DNA from: Pegoplata infirma
Lineage: Eukaryota; Arthropoda; Insecta; Diptera; Anthomyiidae
DNA length: 64,000 nucleotides
Reading direction: 5' to 3'
Assembly: GCA_963921195.1 (NCBI GenBank)
Contig: OY992540.1
Coordinates: forward strand, 191,875,576 to 191,939,575
Below, piece by piece: positions 21,590 through 34,079 of this stretch (the stretch's first letter is position 1; each line of letters opens with the position of its first letter). The position numbers and the translations under genes are program-made. The notes beneath the pieces are model-generated. The model saw nothing but the letters and a program-made list of their open reading frames with translations, did no database searches and was not told where the DNA came from.

Positions 21590-23770
21590 CACTGTACGTA
21601 TGATAAATATTATTGCTCATACGCCTACAGTTACGAAATTGTTTTAAATATCCTCTTAAAACTCTAATTTATTTCAATTACCACCCGTACGTATGATTAA
21701 TTTTTAATTCTATTAAAAATCGAATTAATTACTCATACGCCTGCATTAAAAAAATTACAATCTATTTTTAAAGAAAGAAAAAGTTATCAAAAGCCATAAA
21801 GCTTTTAAAATTATTTTATCTTAACTTCTATCTAAGCGTATGATTAATATTAAATTCCTTTGAAAAAAAATATATTACTCATACGCCTGCATTAAACTAA
21901 TAACTAAAAATTTTTAAAGAAATGAAAAGTTATCAAAAGCTTTTTTTTAAGCCATAAAGATTTTAAAATGATTTTATCTTGACTTCACCCTGAGCGTATA
22001 ATTAATATTAAATTCCTTCGAAAAATCAAAATTATTACTCATACATACGCCTTCTTTAAAATAATTGTTTCAAATTTAAATTTTATAGTTGTGTACATAT
22101 TTATAAGTTTTTATTTTTTGAAATCCCCTTTTCTTATTTATTGTTCAAAATTCCACTGTGCGTATGATAACATGAATTTTTTTAAACTTAGAAATTATTA
22201 TTCATACGCCTACAGTCAGAAAATTGTTTTAAATATCCTCTTAAAACACCAACTAATTTCAATTACCACCTGAACGTATGATTAATTTTTAATTCTTTTG
22301 AAAATTTAATTTATTACTCATACGCCTGCATTAAAATATTACTAACAATTTTTAAAGAAAGGAAAAGTTATCAAAAGCTTTTTTTAAGCCATAAAGCTTT
22401 TAAAATGATTTTATATTAACTTCCTCCTGAGCGTATAATTAATATTAAATTCCTTTTAAAAAAAGAAAATTATTAATCATACGCCTGCATTAAAATAATA
22501 ACTAACAATTTTTAAGGAAAGGAAAAGTTATCCACTGTGCGTATGATATTTTTTTTTTAACTTAGAAATTATTACTCATACGCCTTCGTTAAAATAATTG
22601 TTTCAAATTTAAATTTTATAGTTGTGAACATTTGTAATATTCTGTTGTACCATTAATTTAGTGTATTTTTTTAAATTATTTTCTTTTTTATTTACATTTA
22701 TTTTTTATTTTTTTTTTTAACTCCCCTTTTCTTATTTATTTTCCAAAATTCCACTGTGCGTATAATAAACATTAATTTTTTTGAACTTAGAAATTATTAC
22801 TCATACGCCTACAGTCAGAAAATTGATTTAAATTAGAGATGGGCGCGTGAGTGAATTTTGACTCACGCACGCTCACGCTCACGAAATAAAAATATTGCTC
22901 ACGCACGATCACGCACGAAATTATTTTTACTGCTCACGTTCACGCACGCTCACGTGAGTAACTAAAATTTTTCTCACGCTCACGAAATAATCACGCTCAC
23001 GGAGACTTACGAAATTAAAATTAACAAATTTTCTTTTTACTTTTTTCGATTTCTTGCACAAAAAGTATTGATTTTCCTTAAAACAATAATAAAAATTCGT
23101 TTAAATCACAATTTAGTATAAATTTCCCTCTAAAATTAATATAATGTCGATTTCTTTTACTTGTTTTCTGTTTCAAACAGCACAAAACAGTCACGCAAAC
23201 TCACGAAACAAAAATTACTCACGCACGCTCACGCACGAAACTATTTTTTCCAATCACGCGCACTCACGATCACGTGAGTAAAAATAAATTTCACTCACGA
23301 TCACGCGTGATTCACGCGTGAATCACGTGAATCACGAAAAATTCGTGTCACGCGCGCATCTCTAATTTAAATATCCTCTTAAAATACCAACTAATCTCAA
23401 TTACCACCTGTACGTATGAGTAATTTGTAATTCTTCTGAAAATCAAAATAATCACTCATACGCCTGCATTAAAATAATTACTAAGATTTTTAAGAAAGGA
23501 AAGTTATCAAAAGCTTTTTTTAAGCCATTAAACTTTTAAAATGATTTTATCTCGACTTCCTCCTAGGCGTATGATTAATATTTAATTCCTTTAAAAAAAT
23601 ATTACTAATACGCCTTCTTTAAAATATTTTTTATAAATTTAAATTTTATATTTGTGTTTTTATTTATACGTTTTCATGCAATTTTTTTGTTTTACCATTA
23701 ATTTTGTGTACATAATTTTTAATATTATTTTCTCTTTTATTTCAATTTTTTTATTTTATTTTTTTTAACT
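21590..23770. repeat. Higher-order array of CGTATGA...TCATACG hairpins
   Basis: Eleven small hairpins, each CGTATGATTAAT (or variant) followed 20-40 bp later by ATTACTCATACGCC, start near 21596, 21687, 21835, 21993, 22157, 22273, 22430, 22538, 22757, 23408 and 23566. Linker sequences recur in order: CCTACAGTCAGAAAATTG, then TTTCAATTACCACCTG, then AAAGTTATCAAAAGCTTTTT and ATGATTTTATCTTGACTTCC, then TGTTTCAAATTTAAATTTTA. This gives about three higher-order repeats of 560-600 bp. The hAT MITE at 22834-23364 interrupts the third. Confidence 0.85.
22834..23364. mobile_element. hAT-type MITE, TIR TAGAGATGGGCGCGTG, copy 1
   Basis: The ends TAGAGATGGGCGCG and CGCGCGCATCTCTA are flanked by the perfect 8-bp duplication ATTTAAAT (22826-22833, 23365-23372). 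TIR start TAGAG and 8-bp TSD identify hAT. The subterminal 120-150 bp on each side are built from reiterated CTCACGCACG/CTCACGCTCACG motifs, much richer in G+C than the surroundings. The middle (about 23000-23190) is AT-rich with no protein. A second copy lies at 53857-54223. Confidence 0.92.
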
Positions 23771-23850
23771 CCCCCTCCTTTCCAATTAGTCTATATGTAC
23801 TCTATGACACACAAAATAAAAATAATATAAAAAACCATGATTTTTTTCAG

Positions 23851-23908
23851 CATAAACGTTTATCGACCCAGACCGCCATCAAAGCAAGAGGTCTTGTGCT
23901 TGCGGTAG
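23851..23908 (+). CDS. Candidate terminal exon (58 nt) of an unidentified gene
   Basis: TTTTTTTCAG at 23841-23850 is a good splice acceptor. It is preceded by a pyrimidine-rich run near 23755-23785 and CTATGAC near 23803 as a possible branch point. From there one frame reads INVYRPRPPSKQEVLCLR and ends at TAG 23906-23908. A second frame is also open, beyond 23980. Base composition over 23851-23915 is near 50% G+C, against very low values around it, and no transposon family seen here matches it. Downstream DNA (CAACAAAAACAACAAAAACT, ACAACAACAACAAAAAATGA) looks like a fly 3' UTR. I do not recognise the peptide. It could instead be an internal micro-exon or an unrelated conserved block. Confidence 0.3.
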
Positions 23909-24554
23909 CACGAAATTCAAAATACATAACAACAAAAACAACAAAAACTACACATATATACAACAACAACAAAAAATGAGTCAATATGCATTTCAAGCGA
24001 AAAGTTTTTGAACGCATTTCAACATGACTACATAGAAAATAATGAACAGAACAAACTTATTTTATAAAGGGGCCAATTTAAGGGAAGTCAAATCTTAAGG
24101 TCTAAGAAACTAAAACTTAATTCTAAAAAAGTAATGCAAAATTTGAGAGTTTTCTAAGCTTAATACTTTCGGAGATATGGTAGTACTTCTAGAAAGAGTG
24201 GTTATTTTAGTACACTTTCTAAAAATCAATATTTTGTTAGAACCTACACATTAGTACATTTTTGAAGAAATAATAGATATTTCAGTACAGTTTTGAAGAA
24301 AGAGCGCTTCTTTTTACACAAACACTTTCGAGAAAAGTGTACTTTTTGTAGTTCTTTTTACGGAAAAGGTTACTTAATTTATAATATTCATGAAAGGAAT
24401 ATTTTTTTAGTACACTTTCGAGGAAAATATATGTATGTTAGTACACTATGGAAGAAAGGATACTATTTTTAGTACACTTTTTAAATAAATGTATTAAAGC
24501 AAAATTTAGATAAAATACTTACTTTAGTACTTTTTTTTAAAGAAACTCTAAATA

Positions 24555-24865
24555 TTTTGAGGATGTTTATTCTGGCTCGAGGTCATTATTTTCTTTACCA
24601 TGATATTCTCATAGCATAATTTTCAAGAAAATTATTTTTTTTTTGTTTTAAATTTATTTATGTTGGTCATTTTTGCAAGACTTAATCGACACGTGTTTCG
24701 GAATTTGTAAAATTGTCACGCGTTGATTAAGTCTTGCAAAAATTACCAACATAAATAAATTTAAAACAAAAAAAAAAAAAATTCTTGAAATTATGCTATG
24801 AGAATATCATGGTTTTAAATAGTAATGAAAATAATGACCTCGAGCCAGAATAAACATCCTCAAAA
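24555..24865. mobile_element. Fold-back MITE, TIR TTTTGAGGATG...GCTCGAGGTC
   Basis: TTTTGAGGATGTTTATTCTG at 24555 is repeated inverted at the right end (CAGAATAAACATCCTCAAAA), with TA on both outer sides. The arms are nearly perfect through GGCTCGAGGTCATTATTTTC and ATTTATTTATGTTGGT. The centre has GACTTAATCGACACGTGT and ACGCGTTGATTAAGTC. The element sits inside the GTACACTTT array. It is related to the hairpins at 7877-8213 and 35930-35981. Confidence 0.8.
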
Positions 24866-25119
24866 TATAGTATTTTAAAGGTCGAAGAAATCAATTTTTA
24901 TTTTTTTAATAAAAATTAATCAGAATTTGAAACGCTAAATAATTAAATACAATTTCAAAAAAGGATACATACATTAGTACACTTTCCAAGAAAGTATACT
25001 TAATTTGGTACACTTTAAACATAATGATTATTTTACCCTTCAGAGTAAAATATATGTATTTTAGTACACTATCGTAGAAGTTTATTTAAGTGCAATTTTA
25101 ATACATTTTTTTAGTACTT

Positions 25120-26160
25120 TTGAAGAAAGTCTAGATGTTTTTTGTACAATTTAGAAAAAGGGTATTTATTTTTGTACACTTTCCCGAAAAGTATACTAAT
25201 TTTAGTAATTTTTTAGAAAGTCTAGATATTTTAGTACAATTTCGAATAAGAGTATTTTGGTACAGTTTCGAGAAAAGTATACTTATTTTAGTTCTCATTA
25301 GGGAAAAAGGTACTTAATTTAGTACACTTTTCGAAAATACTTATTTTTGTGCACTTGTAAAAAAATATTACTACTACTATTTTTAGTACCATTTTAAACG
25401 ATATATTTTGAAAAATATATATACTCTTTTTTGCAAACGTTTTTAATAAGTGTATTTAAGTGCATTTTTATACATTTTTTTAGTACTTTTGCAGAAAGTC
25501 TAGATATTTTTGTACAATTTAGAAAAATGGTATTTATTTTAGTACACTTTCGAGAAAAGTATACTTATTTTAGTAATTTTTTAGAAAGTCTACAATTTCG
25601 AAAAAGGGTATTTTAGTACACTTTTAAGAAAAGTATACTTATTTTAGTTCTCATTAGGGGAAAAGGAACTAAATTTAGTACACTTTTCGAAAATTCTTAT
25701 TTTTGTGCACTTGTAAAAAAAAGATTACTATTTTTAGTACCATTTTCAACGATGGTATTTAAGTGCACTTTTGAAAAATATATATACTCTTTTTTGCGAA
25801 CGTTTTTAGTAAGTGTATTTAAGTGCATTTTATACATTTTTTTAGTACTTTTGCAGAAAGTCTAGATATTTTTGTACAATTTAGAAAAAGGGTATTTATT
25901 TTAGTACACTTTCGAGAAAAGTATACTTATTTTAGTAATTTTTTTAGAAAGTCTAGATGTTTTAGTAAAATTTCGAAAAAGGGTATTTTAGTACACTTTT
26001 AAGAAAAGTATACTTATTTTAGTCCTCATTAGGGGAAAAGTTACTTAATTTAGTACACTTTTCGAAAATTCTTATTTTTGTGCACTTGTAAAAAAAAGAT
26101 TACTATTTTTAGTACCATTTTAAACGATGGTATTTAAGTGCACTTTTGAAAAATATAGTA
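25120..26160 (+). repeat. Higher-order repeat inside the GTACACTTT array, about 365 bp, three copies
   Basis: Blocks beginning AGAAAGTCTAGAT and containing ACAATTTAGAAAAAGGGTAT, CGAGAAAAGTATACTTATTT and CTCATTAGGGAAAAGG recur at about 25120, 25493 and 25855, with spacing of 373 and 362 bp. The copies are clearly more alike than the individual 30-bp units. Confidence 0.75.
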
Positions 26161-26162
26161 TA

Positions 26163-26418
26163 CAAAAAAAAATTGCCAATGAACGAAATTCGTAGTATTT
26201 ATGAACAATTAGATAAAAATGTATGAACTTTTTCATTAAATTTTTAAACTTTTCATAGTATTTATGGAAATATGTTAAATATTTTTTAAAATTTCACATA
26301 TTTTGATTTATTCATAAATACTATGTAAAAGTTCAAAAGTTTTATGAAAAAGTTAATCAATTTTTATAAATTTGTTCATATATACTATGAATTTCGTTCA
26401 TTGGGAATTTTTTTTTTG
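26163..26418. mobile_element. 256-bp TA-flanked hairpin MITE
   Basis: CAAAAAAAAATTGCCAATGA and its inverted partner ending GGGAATTTTTTTTTTG are flanked by TA (26161-26162, 26419-26420). The arms share AACGAAATTCGTAGTATTTA and AGTATTTATG and meet near 26290. TA target and CA...TG ends suit a Tc1/mariner-like MITE. Confidence 0.8.
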
Positions 26419-28215
26419 TACATTAATCTTTTAAAGAAACAAAATAAATTTCTCTATTTAATCCACTTAAATAAAAAGTGTTCAAATTATAATAAAAGTT
26501 GAAATTCTGAACAAATTGTACCATTATGAAGAAATTTTACTTATTTTCTTACACTTCCAAAACTACAGTACTTGTAATTGTACTTTTGCTAATTATAGTA
26601 CTTTTTAGTACATTTTAACAGAATTGTTTTAATTTAGTTCCCTTTCGAAGAAGTAATACTATTTTGAGTACATTTTCAAAGAAAGGAACTGTTTTTAGTA
26701 CACTTTCGAAGAAATGGTATTTAATTTAGTAATATTTTAAAGAAAGGATATTTATATTAGTACAATTTCAAATGAATGGTACAAACAAGAAGAAAGGGTA
26801 CTTATTAGTTTAGTTTACTTAAATGTACTTATTTTGGACACCTCGAATGGTACTTAGTTAAGTACACTTTATTCTAATATGTACTTTTTTTAGTACACTT
26901 TAAAAAATATGGTACTTTATTTAATACGCTTTCGTTGAAAGGGTAATTAATTAAAATGACTTAAGTAAAAATTGTTCTTTTTAAAAAGAGTACTTAGTTT
27001 GGTAAACTTTAGTACAAATAGTTCGTTTAATAAAAGGATGATTTTTTCAGCACATTTCAATGAAAGACCATAAATCTTTGTACAACTTTAGTAACCTTTT
27101 AAAGAAAGCAAATTTATTTTTATATAATTTCAAAGAAATTATATTTCTTTTAGTACATTTTAAAATTACTTCCCAAAGAAATAGGACAATTTTTAGATGT
27201 TATTGATTTTAGCAGCTTTATGAAACTTTTAAAGAAAGGAAGTTTATTTTTATATAATTTAAAAAAAAAAAAAAAATTTAATTTAGTACATTTTAAAATT
27301 ATTTTTCGAAGAAATAAGACGTTATTCAGATAGTACTGAATTTGGCATGCTTTCAACGAAATGATAAATTGGTACTTATTTTAGTACATTTTTGAAGAAT
27401 TGCTTCTTTTTTAGTTCACCTTGAAAAACATGGTACTTTTTTAATACAATGTCGTTGAAATTTGCGAAGTGCACTTAAGTTAAAACAGTAATTTTAAGGC
27501 ACTTACATAAAAAGTGTACTTATTTAGGTACTTTTTGGAACCAATAGTACTTTTCATAAAAGAAAACTTTTTCAAAGAAAGGCTTTATCTATTTGTATAT
27601 AGATATAGAAATTATATTTATTTTAGTACATTTTCGAAGAAATGTTTTTAAACATTAAAAAAAAATATAAGAATATTTAAATAAACTATCTAATAATGAT
27701 ACTTTTTTGTGTACATATTTTAGTACACTTTCAAAGAAAGGGCACTATTTATGTTTACTGTTGAGGAAAATAAACATGTTTTAGATTGTAATTAAATGGT
27801 TTCGAGGAAATGAAAAATTTGGTACTTATTTCAATACAGTTTTGTAAAATAGGTACTTTTTTTAATTTTAAAGAAAAAATCTGAGAATATTTAAGTAAAC
27901 TTTCAAATAAATGGTACTTTTTTGTGTACTTATTTTAGTACACTTTCAAAGAGAGAACACTTTTTATGTTTGCTTCTGACGAAAAAACGCATATTTTAGA
28001 TTGTACTTAAATGTTTTTGTGGAGATTAAATTGGTACTAATTTATAGAATAGGTAGTTTGTTAATACATTCTTAAAAACATGGTACTTTTTTAATACACT
28101 TTCTTTGAAAGAGTTATTAAGTAAAAACAGTACTTTTTCAATGCACATACGTAAAAAGGGTACTTATTCTGGCAGACGGTAGTACTTTTTTTTGTACTCT
28201 CGGTAAAAGGGTAAG

Positions 28216-29509
28216 ATAAGGAAAGAATATTTGGAAAATTTGCTTTTAGAATAGTGTTTTTTGAACAATTTTACTCAGAATCTGACTTAATTTCTTGATT
28301 TATTAATATTGAAATGGAATTTTTTTTCTAAAAATTGAATTGACTTAATTATAATCACTTTAATTTCATTTTCTCTTTGCTTAAGAATAAAACTTCTTTT
28401 TCTATTAATAACAAACAAAAGTATATATAAAAAAGAAGTTTAATTACTTTTTTTTTTTCCTTTTAAGTCAAACTACAAACTGCATAAATTACGAACATAC
28501 CAACTGACATTTGCATAATATTCAACAAGAACAGGGAAACAGAAAAAGTAAAAACAGCAACACTGAGACAACAGCAAAAAAATAACTATGGAACAGCAGA
28601 AACCAACAAAAAAAAAATGAAAAATGAAAAGAACTTCATAGAACAGGAAGTGCACTCCACATCAAATTAACCTACATAACTGTGGTGGATATTGTGGTAG
28701 TGTGTAATGTATGTGTATGCGTTGTAGTAGTATTAATGCCAACAAGGATATAAAAAGGAAATAAAAGAGGGAAAAAACTTTATAAAAAAACAAAGTTTTT
28801 TTTTCATAGAAAATGCCATGAAATATAATGCAACAACAAAACAAACATTAAGGATGGTTGGATTTTATATTTTTTTTTTATTTTTTTTGTTTGTAAAAGA
28901 AGTATTATGAGTAAAAGTAGAACAATGTCCTGACTGCCTAACAACAAGGATATAAAACAACAAATAATTAAAAAAAAAAAAATCAAGGAAGACAAAATAG
29001 GGAGTGTTTTTTTATAAAAAAAAATAGGGAGACATTATTAAAAACAAATAAATTAAAGGAAATTTAAATTTTTTAATGAAAATTTTTATAAATTTAATAT
29101 TTTAATAATTTTATTTTTAAACAACATAATAATTACCACTAACCCCTTGTTAGACCATCAATTTTTAATAGTGCAAAATTTTAATATTTTTTGCATTTTT
29201 ATTTTTTTTTGCATTTTACCATAGCAACGTTGTTAAAGTGTAGCCAAACAAAACCACAAAAACCTTTATTTTATTAGTTTAATAGTTCTTTTGAAATAAA
29301 AAAGTTCATTGTTCTAAATCAAGGCACATGTTAAAGAGCGAAAGCCTTAAAAATAAAACAACTTTATTTATTATATTGCATTTTCTGTACATACTGACGC
29401 ATATTATGCGTTCAAAACTATAAGACTTTTTATGGCAAACAAAAAATATTTGCACTAATTTAACCCTTAAATGTAACAAATTTTAAAGTCAAGTTATAAA
29501 TAAGTAACA
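28216..29509. other. Low-repeat island inside the array
   Basis: This interval lacks the GTACACTTT unit. Around 28450-28720 the composition is more balanced (AACAGCAACACTGAGACAACAG, GTGGTGGATATTGTGGTAG). CA-rich and GT-rich parts follow, then poly-A/T. It looks like unique fly DNA that predates the amplification. No exon with both splice signals and an open frame was found. Confidence 0.45.
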
Positions 29510-30104
29510 TTATGAAGAAATGGTACCTTTCATAGTGCACTTTCGTAGATAAAGTACCGATTTTCGTTAATTTTCGAAAAAGATATTTTTTAGCATCTTT
29601 TGAAAAAAAATTGTACATATTTGATATGATCAATATGATCATTTTGACTAATTTTACCGTTTTTAGAACTCTTCCAAAGATAAATAACTTGTCTTTAAAT
29701 TCTTTCGAATAACGATAATTTTTTGTGTATACTTTCAAAGAATTGTACTTATTTTAGTACACTTTGTGACAAGTCTTAAAAAAATGTGTAAATATGACCA
29801 TTTTGACGAAATTATACCGTTTTTAGTATTCGTCCAAAGAATTTGTGTTCGTACTAATTCGAATACTGGTACTTTTTATGACCATTTTTTCGATATGATA
29901 TTGTTTTTAGTACACTTCTAAAAATAAAATAATTCTGTTCTTTCTAAAAATGGTACTGTTTTTGAATAATTTTAAAGAAAATGTAACGTTATTGGTACAC
30001 CTTCGAAATACAATTAGTTCACTTTTTACGAAAGGGTATTTAATTTAGTTTCGAACGAAACCTACTGTGATTTAAAAACAAACGAAGTTTAGTCACTGAT
30101 GTTT

Positions 30105-30330
30105 GTACACCGAGTATAGCCTAGTGGTTAAAGCTTCGGTATACAAAACATGAGTGATTTAACGACACAGGTTCGAAGCTCATGTCAGGCTAGTCTTGAT
30201 AAAAAAACATATAAAGAATTTTTCTAGCAAATATCAAATAATCAATTTAATGTAATTGCCTACTGATGACGTAGAAGTGGCTACAGAAACCATGGTCTAG
30301 GGTAAATCCACATTTAATTTAATATTTAGA
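30105..30330 (+). mobile_element. tRNA-derived SINE-like sequence
   Basis: Box A TAGCCTAGTGG (30117-30127) and box B GGTTCGAAGCT (30170-30180) lie 42 bp apart, a normal spacing for a polymerase III promoter. A 7-bp inverted pair ACATGAG/CTCATGT frames box B. No proper acceptor stem can be formed, so it is not a functional tRNA gene. A non-tRNA body (TGATGACGTAGAAGTGGCTAC) and an AT-rich tail near 30310-30330 follow. It lies between blocks of the GTACACTTT array. I see no second copy in this window. Confidence 0.55.
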
Positions 30331-30779
30331 AGACACAATTTTCTTCTTCAATCAGAAAAACACAAACAACAAATTAAATACACTTGGCTTACGCCGAAAA
30401 AATATAATAAATAGAAATACTGACAAATGTCGCTCGCGTGAGCAATTCACTTTAACTATGCGTTATTGTAGTGTGAAGAACAAAAAATTCTTTGCTATAG
30501 TAAAGTTTGCATAAAATAAAAGTGAATGACACTTATTTTTGCACATTATATCGCTTATTTTAGAACACTTTTGAAAGACTGTTTTTTCGAAGTAAGTCTA
30601 CTTGATTAGTAAAATTTATTTAGTACACTTTCGACTAAATGTTGATTATTTTAATACTTTTTATCAAAAAAATGTATTTAATTTGACACTATCGGATAAA
30701 AAGAAGTTTTTAGTACACTTTCTCGGAAATGGTTTCTTTTTTCGTACACCTTCAAAGAAATGGCACTCGTTAAAGTATA

Positions 30780-33120
30780 CATTTTAACAAAGTGTATTTA
30801 TTTTAGTATATTTCCCAAAAAAAGTACTTAAATTTGCAAACTCTGAAACAATTGTACTTATTTTAGTACACTTACGGAGAAAAAAAATAATATTTAGTAC
30901 AATATTGAGAAAAGTTTCCTTTCTTAGTACACTGTCAAAAAAATTGTATTTATTTTAGTACACTTTCATCAAAGTATCTTTAGTTTAGTACATTTTCCAA
31001 AATGGTAATTTTTTAGTACACTTTCAGAAAAAATGTACTAATTTTGACGCACAAAACGTTATTTATTTCAGTTCATATCGATAAGAACACACTTTCCAAT
31101 AAATGTTTTTTTTAGTACACTTTCGAGGAAATGGCACTTATTTAAGTATAATTTCAACAAAGTATATTTTCAATAAAACTACTTACGGAAAAAAAAATAA
31201 TATTTAGTACACTTTCGAAAAAACGTTTTTATTCTTAGACACTGTCGAAGAAACGGCAAATATTTTAGTACACTTTCAACAAAGTATCTTTATTTTAGTA
31301 CATTTTCCAAAAAGAGTACTTTATTTGACACTTATTGGAAACAATTGTAATTTTTTAGTACACTTTCGGAAAAATTTACTAATTTTGACACACTCTGGAA
31401 ACAATGGTACCTATTTTAGTATTCGGAGAAACATTACTTATTTCAGTTCATATCGATAAGAACACACTTTCCAATAAATGGTCTTTTTTTTAGTACACTT
31501 TCAAAGAAATTGCACTCATTAAAGTATAAATTTCAACAAAGTGTCTTTATTTTATTATATTTTTCAAAAAAGTACTTTAATTAGCAAACTCTGAAAAAAT
31601 GGTACACTTACGGAGATAAAAATAATTTTTATTACACTATTGAAAAAACATTTTTTTAGGCACTGTCGAAGAAACGGACATTTTTTAGTACACTTTCATC
31701 AAAGTATCTTAATTTTAGTACATTTTCCAAAAAGGATACTTTTTTTTGACTCTAATTGTAATTTTTTAGTACAATTTCGGAAAAAATTTACTAATTTTGA
31801 CACTCTCTGGAAACAATGGTACTTATTTTAGTACACTTTCGGAGAACACATTGCTAATTTCAGTTCATATCGATAAGAACATATTTAGGACCATTTTCAA
31901 GAAATGTTTCTTTATTTAGTACACTTTCGAATAAATGGCACTCATTTAAGTATAATTTCAACAAAGAATATTTTCAAAAAAATTACTAAAATTATTAAGT
32001 TTTGAAAAAATGGTACTTATTTTAGTACGCTTTCAGAGAAAAAAATAATATTTAGTACACTATTGAAAAAACGTTTCTTTTCTTATCACACTGATGAAGA
32101 AACGGTAATTATTTTAGTACACTTTCATCAAAGTATCTTTGTTTTAGTACATTTTCCAAAAAGGGTACTTTATTTGACACAAACTGGAAACAATTGTAAT
32201 TTTTTAGTACACTTTCGGAAAAAATGTACTAATTTTGTCACACTATGGAAACAATGGTACTTATTTTAGTACACTTTCAGAGGAAACTTTACTTATTTCA
32301 GTTAATATCGATAAGAACGCACTTTCCAAGAAATGCTTCTTTTTTAGTACACTTTTGAAGAAATGGCACTCATTTAAGTATAATTTCATCAAACTATATT
32401 TCCAAAAAAATTACTTAAATTAGCAAACTCTGAAGCAATGGTACTTATTTTAGTACACTTACGGAGAAAAAATAATAATATTTAGTACACTATTGAAAAA
32501 ACGTTACTTTTCTTAGTACACTGTCGTAGAAATGGTACTTATTTTAGTACACTAGCATCAAAGTATCTTTATTTTAGTACATTTTCCAAAAAGGATACTT
32601 TATTTGACACTAATTGGAAACAATTGTAGTTTTTTAGTACACTTTCGGAAAAAATGTACTAATTTTGACACACTCTGGAAACAATGGTACTAATTTTAGT
32701 ACAATTTCGGAGGAAACTTTACTTATTTCAGTTCATATCGATAAGAACACACTTTCCAATAAATGGTTCTTTTTTAATACACTTTCGAAGTATAATTTCA
32801 ACAAAGTGACTTTATTTTAGTATATTTTCCAAAAAATTTACTTGAATTAGCAAACTCTGAAAAAATGGTACACTTACGTAAAAAAAATAATATTTAGTTT
32901 ACTTTCGAAAAAACGTTTCTTTTCTTAGTACACTTTCGAAGAAATGGTACTTATTTTAGTACACTTTCATCAAAGTATCTTTGTTTTAGTACATTTTCCA
33001 AAAAGGGTACTTTATTTGACACTAACTGGAAACAAATGTAATTTTTTAGTACACTTTCTGAAAAAAATTACTAATTTTTACACACTCTGGAAACAATGGT
33101 ACTTATTTTAGTACACTTTC
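30780..33120 (+). repeat. Higher-order repeat inside the GTACACTTT array, about 420-440 bp, five copies
   Basis: The marker CAGTTCATATCGATAAGAAC starts at about 31069, 31444, 31861, 32299 (one substitution) and 32729, giving spacings of 375, 417, 438 and 430 bp. Each copy also has GTATAATTTCAACAAAG, CACTTACGGAGAAAAAAATA and CACTCTGGAAACAATGGTAC in the same order. Confidence 0.8.
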
Positions 33121-34079
33121 GGAGAAAACATTACCTTCGGTAGAATTGGTTCTAATTTTTGTACACTTTCCTAGAAATTATACATATTTTAGTACATTTT
33201 ATAATAAAGTTTTCTTTTAAATGGTTCTAATTTTAGTACACTTTGGAAAATAATGGCACTTTTTTCAATAAAGTGCCCTTATATTGGAGAACTTTTCTTA
33301 AAAGAGTACTTAATTTTGTACACTTCGGTGAATATACGTTCGAAAGAAGGTACTAATTTTAGTACACTTTCAGAAAATTTGTTTCCTTAACAACACTTTA
33401 AAAAAAGGGTATTAATTTACACACACTTTGAGCGAATGCAATTTTATTAACGACACTTTCTTGGAAAATGTTTTTTTTTTGAATTTCACACTTTTATCAG
33501 AAGTTTACTTATTTTAGTACACGTTCGAAGAACCTCTAATTATTTTTCTTAACTTTTGAAAAGAGTGATAAATTAAATAAGCTTTTAAGAAAGGGTACGT
33601 GAAGAAATAAAAAGGTATATTATTTTAGTACACTTTTGAAAAAATGTACTGATTCATGTGTGAAAATGTTTGTATATATCAGTACATTTTCTAAAAAAAT
33701 GGTATGTATTTTAGTACGCGATTGAAGAAATAGTACTTTATTTATAACAATTTGGAAAAAAATTAAACTAATATTAATATAAACTCAAAGAAATGGATCC
33801 TCTTTTATACATTAGAAGAAAAATTACTTTTATTTGTACATTTCTTAGAAATGGTACTTATTTTAAGTACATTTTCCAAGAAAGAGAATTTAAGTACACT
33901 TTTGAAGAAAATGTATTTTTAAAATAATATGGAAAGCAGTATAGATTTTTATAAAGAAAATGTTAATTTTTTAGTATATTCTCGAACTTATGACCAATTT
34001 CAGTACTATTTTAAACAAAATACTTAATTTAGTACTCGAAGAACATTCGAAAAAAATGTTTATAAAATAGTTTTTTATC

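Noticed and set aside
25135..25616. Two 60-codon frames rich in FVHF/LVQF
   Set aside because: They are translations of the 30-bp tandem repeat. Similar frames appear at 31640-32423 for the same reason.
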